DNA of 64,000 nt, taken from Bacteroidales bacterium UBA4070 (lineage in GTDB: Bacteria > Bacteroidota > Bacteroidia > Bacteroidales > VadinHA17). Location: the NCBI GenBank assembly GCA_002383485.1, contig DFYY01000037.1, positions 1 through 64,000 on the forward strand, in the 5' to 3' direction. The notes beneath the pieces are model-generated. The model made no database searches, had not been told where the DNA came from, and saw only the letters and a list, made by a program, of their open reading frames with translations. Numbering within the stretch: position 1 is the stretch's first letter; every line of letters begins with the position of its first letter. Below are positions 10,201-22,200 of the stretch, piece after piece. Position numbers and translations under genes: made by a program.

Positions 10201-13200
10201 CCGTCAGGAGTGCGGCAACGGATGTGTCGGGAGGCGTGCAGGTGCCGGATACAATCACCCGGAACATGTCGCCGCTCATTATCCTGTTGGTGCCGTTGAC
10301 CTTCAGGTTCATGGTTGATACCCCGAAGTAGGTGGCGGTCTCCGTCAGGTTGTTCCATGACGTACCTCCGTCAATGCTGCGCTGCCATCTGTATGCTGCG
10401 CCTGTGGTTACGCCGGCGTCGACAATAAAGTCGGCAATGGCGTACTCGCATATGACAACATCATCTGGCTGATCAGTTATCTCCGGCAGCTCGTTGACAG
10501 TCAGGTATGCAGGCATCGAGATGAGACTCGATCCACAGGTGCTGCTTACAACGGCCCTGTAGGCCGTATTGTTGTCAGCCGTTGCCACCGCGGCAATCGT
10601 GTAGGTCGCATTGGTGGCGCCTGCTATTGGCGTCCAGGTGGCTCCGCCGTCAAGGCTGAGCTCCCACTGGTATGAAGGATTCGTGGTCAGTCCGGCGTTG
10701 ACCGTGAAGATGGCTGCCTGCCCCTCGCAAAGGGTGATGCTTGCAGGATGCTGCGTTATCTCGGCCTGGCGTGTTACAGTAAGAGTTACAGGCATCGATT
10801 CCACGTATGGAGTGCAGATTCCCGATACCCTTACCATATACTGGTATCCTGACATCATCTCGAGTGCGCTCACCACTGTAAGCGTAGATGTATTGGCACC
10901 CTGATAGCGTGCCCCCGTTGCAGGAGTCCAGCCACTGCCTGAGTCAACATACCACTGGTAAACAGGGCTGGTGGTCACCCCTGCATCAACGGTGAAGATT
11001 GCATCTTCGCCCGAGCAGAGAGTGACGTCTGCCGGCTGGGTGATGATCTCGGGCTTCTCGTTGACTGTGAGAGTCACGATATCTGACAGTACCGGTACGG
11101 GACAATCGCCTGAAATCTCAGCCTGGTATCTGTAGCCATTCATGGCCGTCACTGCTGTCACACTGAGCGTGGCGGCGGTCTCACCCGGCATGAGTGTCAT
11201 ACCTGAACCGCTGTCAATATACCACTGGTAGTGCGGGTTGGTGGTGCCGCCTGCATCGGTGATGAAGGTAGCCGCATCATCCTCGCATACCGTCTGACTG
11301 ACCGGCTGAACGACAATCTCGGGAACTGTCTTCACATCAATGGTCGCCGAACCGGTAAGGTTGGTGTGAGGCGCCGCCACAGTACAACCGTTGTTGTCTG
11401 TCACCGATGTTATGGTATAGGTGGTGGTGACAGTCGGGTTGACCGTTATAGGACTGCCGCTGATGTAGTTGTTTACTGTTGTTCCGTCGCTGAGAACTAC
11501 CGTGAAGGGCGATTCCCCCGTTGTAATTGTCACTGTAACAGTTGCAGCATCACCCGGACAAACGAATCCTGTGCCTGCTATTGATGCCACCGGCAGAGGA
11601 TTGACCGTAACAACAACCGGGTTGCTGTATGCGGGATCACATGCTGCCGAGTTGACACGGCGGCGGAAATGGGTTGTCTGCAGGATTCCTGCTGGCGGAT
11701 CGTACGATGCCATGTTGGCTCCCGGCACATCACTCCAGGTGGCGCCGTTGTCGAGGCTGCGCTCCCACTGGAAGAGTATGGCTGCAGGACCGCCTGCCGG
11801 TGCCGTCACCTCGTTCAGAGGTGTCGGATCACCCTGGTAACATACCTCCTGGTCACCTGTAACGGTGCCCGGAAGCAGTTGCAGAGGCTGGGTGATTGTA
11901 ATTGTAGCCTGTGCAGTGCAGTTGTTGGCGTCAACCACGCCGGCAGTGACCTCACCAACTGCGCCTCCGGTGAAGGAGAGCGATGTGCCGGTGATGTTCA
12001 CAGTTGCCCCTGACGTATTGGTGATTACGCTGATTACATAAGGTGCTGTTCCGCCTGAGACCGAGAATGATCCTGTGGCAGTGGCATCGCCGAAGCATGC
12101 AAGAACCACATCGGGAGTACGGCCAAGGGTCAGGACGGCCGGCTCAAGCAGCACAACCGTAGTCGTTGATGCGCAGTTGTTGGCATCGGTGACTGTAACG
12201 GAATAGGTGCCTGCTATGAGCCCGGATATATCCTGGGTTGTGGCCGTGTATCCGGAAGGACCGCTCCATGTGTATGCAAAGGGAGCCTCGCCGCCGGTGA
12301 CCTCAAGATCGATCTCGCCGTCAGATGCCCCGTTGCAGGTGATATTGTAACCGCCTGCATAGACAGCCGGCGTGGTGGTCAGCGCAATCGGAGGCATCAC
12401 CGTGATAGTAATCTGGTCAGTAGCCGTACAGCCGTTCCTGTCAGTGATGACGACAGTGTAGGTTGTTGTAACTGCCGGCTTGGCTATCGGGCTCTTTACA
12501 TTTGTATAGTTAAGACCTGCGGCAGGCGACCAGTTGTAGGTGTAGTCTCCTGAGAGCAGCAACTCACCGCCGGCACCCGTGGCCGTAAGCGTGGCAACGG
12601 AGGTGGGGCATGCACCAATTATATCATCATCAGCTGTAGCCGTGACCGTGAGGTCGGGAGCAACGTTGACCTGCACCTGTGCCGTTGTCTGGCAGCCGTT
12701 GGCGTCTGTGACGGTGACCGTGTAGAGCGTGGAGACAGCAGGCTTAGCTGTCGGATTGGCCTTAGTGGCATCATCAAGCGTGGCTGCGTTATCCCACAGG
12801 TAGGTGTAACCGCCTTCGCCGCCGCTGACCGTGGTGCTCAGATGAGCAACAGAGGTGGGGCATGCGCCTATCGGGTCATCATCAACAGATGCTGTCGCCG
12901 TAAGAGGAGGAGCAATGTTGATGGTAACCGTTGCTGTTACTGTACAGTTATTAGCATCAGTCACAGTGACGGTGTAGGTGGTGTTGACTGCCGGTTTGGC
13001 AACGGGACTCTTCGTGGTGGCATCGTTGAGTGATGCAGCCGGAGCCCAGCTGTAAGCGTAAGGCAACTCGCCTCCGGTGACACTGACATCAAGTGTGGTT
13101 GTCGATGACGGACATTCACCTATCAGGTAGTCGGTTGCCGTGGCAATCGCTGCCAGCGGAGGACGAACCTCAATGGTGATTGTATTGACGGCAGTACAGC

Positions 13201-16200
13201 CGTTGGCATCGGTCACAGTTACGGTATAGGTGGTCGTCGAGGCCGGTTTGGCAACCGGGTTGGGAATATTCGTAGCACTCAGGCCTGTGGAAGGAGCCCA
13301 GCTCCAGGTGTATCCGCCGCCTGCCAGCTCCTCTCCTCCTGCAGCCGTGGCAGTGATCTGCGCCACGGAGGTGGGACAGGTGCTGAGGATATCATCATCA
13401 GCAACGGCCGAAACGGTAAGTTCGGGAGCTACGGTGACAGTAATGTTATCAGTTGCCTGGCAACCGTTGGCGTCATTAACTGTAACTGTATAGGTGGTGG
13501 TGACTGACGGTTTGGCTATGGGATTGCTCACATTCGGGTTGTTGAGTCCCGTTGCGGGCGCCCAGCTGTAAGTGTAGCCCGGTTCGCCGCCTGTGACGGT
13601 GACTCCGAGGTTCGACCTTGATGTGGGACATGTGCCGATGAGAAGATCATCTGCCGTTGCCGTGGCAACAAGATCGGGAAGAACGGTGACAGTTACAGGT
13701 GCTGTCGTCTGACAGCCGTTGTTGTCGGTCACGGTCACAGTATATGTGGTGGTGACTGCAGGCTTGGCTGTCGGTGTTTTACTTGTAACGTCACTGAGCC
13801 CGGTGACAGGCGACCAGAGGTAGGTGTACCCCGGCTCACCGCCGGTGACAATTACATCCAGGGTAGTCTGCGAGGTCGGGCAGGTGCCAATGTTCGGATC
13901 GCTGACCGTGGCCGTTGCTGCAAGTTCAGGAGCAACAGTTATTGTCAGTGATGCCGTAGCGGTACAGCCGTTGACATCCGTGACAAGGACCGTGTAGCTT
14001 GTTGTAACTGCCGGCTTGGCCGTCGGGTTGGAAATGGTTGCATCACTGAGGCCGGTGGCCGGTGACCACAGATACGTATATCCCGGTTCACCACCTGATG
14101 CCGTGGCTGTGAGCTGAGCATCAGAGGCGGGACAGGTTCCTATATTATAATCGTCAGCAGAGACTGTGACATTCAGAACCGGAGCAACATTCACCACTAC
14201 GCTGGCAGTGGTCTGACAGCCGTTGGCGTCAGTCACTGTAACAGTATAGGTGGTGGTTGCCGACGGCTTGGCTGTCGGGGTCTTGCTGTTCGGATCACTC
14301 AGTCCGGCCACGGGAGACCAGAGGTAGGTGTATCCCGGTTCGCCGCCGCCTGCGATGACATCGAGATGGGCCACAGAGGTGGGGCAGGTGCCTATTGTTC
14401 CGTCATCGACTGTGGCTGTTGCGGTAAGATCGGGAGCAACAGTGACTGTCACATCAGCTGTTGCCGTACATCCGTTGTTGTCGGTGACGGTAACTGTATA
14501 AGTCGTTGTAACTGCCGGCTTCGCCAAAGGCGTCTGTATCGCCGGATTGTCAAGGCCCGTCACAGGCAACCAGCTGTAGATGTAACCCGGCTCGCCGCCA
14601 AGTGCCACTGCATTGAGCGTGGTGTTGGAGGTGGGGCAGGTGCCGATCAGCGGATCTGCTGCCGAGGCAGTGACGGTGAGAGGTGACACAACGTTCACCG
14701 TGATATCCCTGGAGATGCTGCAGCCGTTCTGGTCTGTCACCGTAAGTGTATATGTGGTGGTGACAGCCGGCTTGGCTGTCGGGTTGGGATCAGTGTCGCT
14801 GCTGAGGCCGGCTGCCGGGGTCCACAGGTAAGTGTATCCCGGTTCTCCGCCTCCTGCAGTGGAGGTGATATGTGCCTCCGATCCGGGGCAGGTGCCGATC
14901 TGGCTGTCATCAACGGCCAGCGTAAGCGTAAGCGCCGGACGGACGGTAATGGTGATGTTTGATGTTGCGGTACAGCCGTTGGCATCAGTGACAGTGACAG
15001 TGTAAATGGTAGTCACTGCCGGCTTCGCTGTCGGTGTTTTGATATTGTTGTCATCAAGGCCGGTAAGCGGGGTCCACTTGTATGTGTATCCGCCTTCTCC
15101 GCCTGTAACGGTTGCGTCAAGGTGCGAGACCGATGACGGACAGGTGCCGATGAACAGATCATCTGCTGTTGCTGTGACTGAGAGGTCAGGAGCCACATTG
15201 ACAACGATAGTTGCCTGGTCGGTGCAGCCGTTTGCGTCAGTAACCGTGACAGTGTAGGTGGTTGTCACCGCCGGCTTGGCTGTAGGGGTGGCGCTGGTAG
15301 CGCTGCTCAGCGTGCCGGCATTATCCCAGAGATAGGTATAAGCTCCTTCGCCGCCGGTAGGGGTGGCGCTGAGGTGTGCTACCGAGGTGGGGCAGGTGCC
15401 GATCAGGTTGTCATCGACGGTGGCCGTGACATCGAGCTCGGGAGCCACGTTGACAGTAACGTTTGCCGTTGCTGTGCAGCCGTTGGCGTCGGTAACGGTA
15501 ACAGTGTAGGTAGTTGTGGCTGCCGGCGCGGCCATCGGCTCACGAACAGCCGGATCACTCAGGCCGCCTGCGGGCAGCCAGATGAAGCTGTAAGGAGCCT
15601 CGCCGCCGTTTACGTTTACATGAAGCTGAGTCTGTGAACCGGGGCATGCGCCGATGAGATTGTCATCAGCAAAGGCCACTGCCGCCAGTACCGGAGCAAC
15701 ATCAACGGTGACAGATGCAGTCTTGATACACCCGTTGGCGTCGGTGACGGTGACTGTATAGGTTGTAGTAGATGCCGGGGTGGCAACCGGGTTGGAGATG
15801 TTGGTTGCACTGAGACCCGCCGCGGGCGACCAGCTGTAGATATATCCGCCGGCAGGCATAACTCCGCCGGTGACTGTTGCTGTAAGCTGGGCCGACGAGC
15901 AGGTGCCGATAAGATTGTCATCGGCAGTAGCCGTGACCACAAGAGCCGTCGGCTGTGTGAGGGTCCATGTGCCGGTTATATTGCATCCGTTGGCGTCAGT
16001 GACGGTGAGGTCATAGGTCCCGGCCGTCAGGCCGCCCTGGTTCGGGGCGCCGGCAGTGATGCCGCTGCCACCGCCGGAGGCTGTCCATGCATATATATAA
16101 GGTGCGGTGCCGCCGGTGACGGATATTATTATGGATCCGTTGTTGCCACCGAAGCAGCTGACGTTAGTGCTTGTGGCTGCCAGGCTGAGGGCCGGCGGCT

Positions 16201-19200
16201 CCGTCACAATAATTGTGGACTCCGCGGTGCAGTTGTGTGCGTCAGTGACCCGGACGGTGATGGTGCCGCCGCCGGCATCAGTGACTGCAACAGATGATGC
16301 TGCGGACGTGAGTGTGGCTCCTGCCGTATTCACAAGTGTGGTAAACGTATAGGGAGCGGTTCCCCCGGCGGCGGTGAAGCTGCCGGCGCCCGTGGGATCA
16401 CCGTTGCATAGTAACACCATGTTGCCGGTCGATGAGAGCGTAAGCACATTGGGCTGGAAGACCGTGGCCTGACCGCTGGCAACACAACCGTCACCACTGG
16501 TGACAGTCACGTTGTAGAGACCTGCCTTAACACCGCTGATGTCTTCAGTGCCTGCCGTGAATCCGTCAGGACCAAGCCATGAGAAGCTGTTAGAGGCAGA
16601 ACCGGTCACCGTCAGGTTGATGGCTCCGCTGTTGTCACCGTTGCACTGCAGGTCGGTGACAGCAAAGGCCAGTACGGGCTGGGCATTGATTGTGACAGTA
16701 GCCGTTCCGGAAATATTGCCGTTACAGCCGTTGTTGTCCTCCATCGACACAAGTGTATATGTCACTGCCGATGCCGGGGTAACGGTGAACGTGTAGATAT
16801 TCACGGGATGATTCATCACTGTCACCGGAGTCACTCCGTCAGTGTACGTGAAGTCATACGGAGAAGCGCCCGTGAGCGAGATCGTCAGCGTGGCGCTCTG
16901 ACCGGCGCAAACGGCCGTCGTGCCGCTGATTGTTGCCGTCGGTACCGGGAAGTGCGATACGGTTGCATTCCCTATGCCGGCATTTGTACAGCCGTTGGCG
17001 TCAGTCACGCTGGTGACCGTGTAGTTGCCTGCTGTGGTTGCATTGTGGGTATACGGACTTGCTGCGATATTGACTGCAGGCTGGTCAGCACCGTTGATTG
17101 CATAAACCAGAACCCATGGTGCGGCACCGGTCAGTGTGATGTTGACCGGGTGAGTATCCTCGATACAGACCGTGCCGCTGTTGCTGATGACAGCCGTAGG
17201 CAGAGGCCTGACGGTCACCGGCAGCGGGGTATGGTTCGTGATACAGCCTGCTGCATTGACCTCGCGGACAGTGATGTTGCCGCTGATTGTGCCGAATGTG
17301 ACAGTTATCGATGCCGCCGATGGATCACCGATAAGTGCGGCTCCTGTCGGAAGAGTCCAGGTATAGACTGAACCTGCATTGTTCGGGACTGAGTATGCAC
17401 CTGTCTCAAGTGCACATACAATATCGTCTCCGCTAATGACTGACACCGGGGCGGGTGCCATCACATCGACATCAAATGACCCGGCAGGACCGGTACAGCC
17501 AAAGCTGTTGGTCTCCGTGACGGTTATTGTGCCGCTTCCGGCAGTTGTTGCCGCATTGATTATGATTGCATTAGAGTTGGCATCAAAAACCTTTGTGCCG
17601 ACAGATGCAGGAACCGTCCAGGTGTATGATGAACCCGGAGTCAGAGGTATGGTATATATTATATTGGTCTGATCCGTGCAGAGCATGTCATCACCGGTGA
17701 TGACCGGAGCAGCAGGCTCGGGATTGACCGTGATTACAACATCAACCGGGGTGCCGGCACAGCCGGATGAACTGTACGGAGTTACGGTGTAGGTTGCAGT
17801 TATCGGGGTGATGCCGTAATTCTCAAAGGTATCGGTTATGTGAAGCGTGCCTGCGGGATCGGCTGCGACATTTGTTCCGGCCGTACCCTGAACGGATCCG
17901 GCTGACATCACCGGCTGCGGCCAGCTGAAGGTGCTTGCTGCAGGAGTGTTGAGAGGCACCAGTTTTATCTCCAGTGAGGCAGGTACATTTGAACATACCG
18001 TCTGATTCTGGCCGGGGACTATCACCGGCTGGGGCCTGATTGTAACAACAACATCAACCCAGTCGCCGATGCATGTGGCACCGAATACCGGCCGTATACG
18101 ATAGATAACGGTACGGTTGACACCGGTTTCGTTGGCGAAAGTGTCATTGGCAAGGTAGCTGGCATCATTAATGCTGTTTGCAGCAACCGCGTTGCCTGCA
18201 CCGGCAACAAGACCTGCCTGTACAGCTATGGAAGCAATATCATATGTCGTTGCAGGCGATGAGGTCGGTGCAACGGCCATTACAAGTCCCGTGGAAACTG
18301 CGCTGCAGGCAAACATGTTAAGATTGCCAAGTACAGGCTGTGAGCCAACTGTAACAACTATGATCTTCGACTCTCCGACACAACCGTTGTAAACCGGTGT
18401 GACCGTGTAGGTTGCTGTCTCTGCCAGGCCGGAGGTGTTAACGAATGTATCAGTCATGTCTGCGGAAGAGGGCACTGTTCTGGCCGTACCTCCTGAAAGG
18501 CCTCCGGAGAGAATCGGTACAGGCCACGTAAAGGTTACATTATCAGCAGGATTGACAAAATTGTCAAGCAGGATGTGGTGTGTAAGTGTCTCGCCGGAAC
18601 AGACGGAGGCCGACTGGTTAGAAATAACCGGCTCAGGTTTGATATTGACGACAACATTCTGGGTATTGGTACAGCCGTTGGCAGTGAGCACATATTCATA
18701 TGTCACCGCTATCGGAGCCGATGTAAGGTTGCGCAGCGTCTCGCTGACACCGTTGGTGCCTGTCACCGGACCTGCGGGGGTGATCCCTGCAGCTGCCAGC
18801 CTTGTCCATGAGAAGGTGGAGCCTGCCGTCAGTGAAGTCGGCGTATATGTGAACAGCGAATTGCTGCACACATCCGGAGGGGTAAGGGTGCTGTTCAGCG
18901 CCGGGGTCGGGTTGACTGTAATTTTAAACGTCTGAGGTGTTCCTGAACAGCTCTGTCCCCCGTTCGAGAATGTCGGAGTGACAGTGAAGGTGGAGGTAAC
19001 AGGCGATGTGCCTCCATTGGTGGCGGTGAAGGCCGGGAGGTTCCCGCTGCCGCTGGCAGCAAGACCTATTGAGGTATTGCTGTTGGTCCATGCATAGGTG
19101 GTGGTGCCGCCGCTGCGGTCAGTTGTAAATGTAAGCGAAGGCACAGCCATACCGTTGCAATGAATCTGGTCAGCCGGGTCATTAACCTGTGCCGACGGAT

Positions 19201-22200
19201 TAACGGTAATTGTGAATGTCTGCGGAGTGCCTGAACAGCTCTGGCCGCCGTTCGAGAAGGTCGGGGTGACTGTTATGGTGGCGCTGATCGGCGATGTGCC
19301 GCCATTGGTGACGGTGAAGGCCGGAAGCCCCCCCGTGCCGCTGGCTGCAAGACCGATTGCAGTATTGCTGTTGCTCCATGCATAGGTTGTAGTGCCGCCA
19401 GTACGGTTGGTTGTGAATGTAAGTGCAGGTACCGCTGCATTGTTGCATCGCACCTGGTCAGCCGGGTCATTGACCTGGGCAGAAGGGTTCACTGTGATTG
19501 TGAAGGTTTGCGCCGTGCCGGAACAACTCTGTCCACCGTTGCTGAAAGTAGGAGTGACAGTGACAGTAGCAGTTATCGGCGACGTCCCGCCGTTGGTGGC
19601 TGTGAAGGCCGGTAGGTTGCCGGCACCGCTGGCTGCAAGACCTATAGCCGTGTTGCTGTTGGTCCATGCATAAGTTGTGGTCCCTCCGCTCCGGTTGGTG
19701 ACGAAAGTCAGCGAAGGAACAGCCGTACCCGCACAGTGAACCTGGTTGGCCGGGTCATTGACCTGTGCCGAGGGGTTCACGGTAATTGTAAATGTCTGCG
19801 GAGTGCCTGAACAACTCTGCCCGCCGTTGGAGAAGGTCGGGGTGACTGTTATCGTAGCGCTGATAGGCGAAGTGCCGCCATTGGTCGCAGTGAAAGCCGG
19901 AAGCGGTCCGCTGCCGTTGGCAGCAAGACCAATTGAAGTGTTGCTGTTCGTCCATGCATAGGTGGTGGTGCCTCCGGTTCTGTTCGTGCCAAAGTTAAGT
20001 ACCGGAACAGCCACACTGTTGCAATGAACCTGATCAGCCGGGTCATTGACCTGTGCCGAGGGATTCACCGTGATTATAAAGGTCTGGGGAGTACCCGGGC
20101 AACCTTCAAAGGAAGGTGTTACGGTAATGGTTGCAGAAACTGGTAATGTTCCTGTATTGACAGCTGTAAAGGAAGGCAGATTGCCATTCCCGCTGGCGGC
20201 AAGACCAATAGCCGTATTATTGTTTGTCCACGAATATGTGGTTGATCCCCCTGTCCGGTTGGTGGTGAACGTCACCACAGAAGAGACAGTGCCATTACAG
20301 ATTGTAATGTCTGCCGGGTCATTCAATTCTGCAGTCGGATTTACAATGACGCTGCGGGTTATCTGCGGACCGGGACAGAAGGTAGAAGCCGGACCGGCCG
20401 GCGTGATGGCATAGACCACCGTGACAGGCCCGGCACCTGTGTGCTGCAGGTTTTGCCCGATAACTGTACCGATTACGCCGGATCCGGCTACAGGAGCCTT
20501 TCCTGCAAGCCATGTGACTGCCGGTGAATGAGATACCGTCCAGTTGAATGTGGATCCGGCAACAGTTGATTGCAGTACAATATCCGTGACACCGTTGCTG
20601 CAGATGACAAGTGCATTATTGGCAGTTCCGTTGGCAGAGGGAATTTCATTGATGCTGAAAGAATAAGCCGGGGGCAGACCTCCCGGAGGGACCGGATTGC
20701 CGCAGGCATCAATTACTGAAGTCAGGTTGTAGGTATAGTTCCCCACCGGAAGTGCTCCGAAACTGATGCTGCTGCCTGAGACCCGGTCAAGATATGTTAC
20801 ACCATTGATAATTATATCATAAGGCGGCGCCCCGTCAGTCACCGTGAATGTGAGTGAACTTGTTGGTCCGACACATGCATCGCCCGTTCCGGTAAGTGTT
20901 GCAGCAGTAGGAGTGGAACCTACCGTTATCGCTATCGGAGTTCCGAGACTGGCAGGAACACACAGATTGTTGTCAGTGACAGATGTAAGAGAAATGGCTG
21001 TGCTGCCTACCGGATACGGTCCTACCGTAATGTCAGTTCCGCTTACATAATTATTTATGGTATGATCTGATCCGTCATTCCAGACAATTGTATACGGACT
21101 TGTGCCTCCGGTGAGAACAACTGAGATGGTAGTTGTCGCTCCCGCACATATATTATGGCTTGCATGAAGCTGTGCAAGGGTGAACTCCGGATTGACATTT
21201 ATCGTATAAGAACCGAAAATTATGCTGCACCCTGTTACATCCTTTATAGCGTGGATTTCGTAAGTGGTGGCGGAGGTCAGGTTAGGAGTGGTAAGAGTGA
21301 TGGTACCCCCGTTGCCCTGAACGAATGATCCGTCAACGCCTCCGGTTCTCAGGTAATATTTCACATCCGCTTCTGTACCGGTAATCTGCAGCTGGCCGGG
21401 TGTGTTGTAACAGACCGGATTCTTAACTATTGTGACATTGCCGCTCAGGTCAATTGGATTCCGGTTGCGCGTTATCGTGACCGTGCTGCTGGTACTTGCG
21501 CAAATTCCGAGGGCACTGGTGATGGTCCATCTGAACGTATTCACTCCGTAACCCAGGCCAGAAACGGCAGATAACGGATTATTGGGTTCTGCCACAGTAC
21601 CTGATCCGCCTGTCAGGGTCCAGGTTCCTGTTCCGCCATTGGTAGCGGCGTTGGCGGCCAGCACGGTGCTGCTTGTCTCGCAAAATGTCTGCGCCGGACC
21701 CGCATTTGCTGCCGCCGGGGAGATATCCCTCCTTATTGTATATACTGCTGATGCGGAATCACAACCATTATGACTGGAAAATACCGACCATCTGAACCTG
21801 TTGTCTCCCTGCCACAGGCCTGTAACACCGGAAGTTGCACTGGTGACAGTCATGATAACGGGTTCTGCCTGGGCCGAGACCTGTCTTACTACAATATTAT
21901 CAAAATAGTAATATTCATCATTTGAATCATTCCTGCATTTAATGATAATCCTGAGATCATTGCCGGTAAGGTTGGTTACTGTGGCAGTTCTGGTTCCGAA
22001 ATCATTACCGTTGTCCCCATTTGTGGTAAAAAGTGTTTCAGTCCCTCCGTTAATGCTGTAGTATACTCTTATATAGTCATCGTTTTCAAGTGAAGCAACT
22101 TCCTGGAGATAAACGCTCACTTTCACCGGAGATACAGAAGCAATAGGTATAGGATCTGAGGTCCAAACTGCCTCAGCATCAAGGTCTCTGCCTGCCATTC

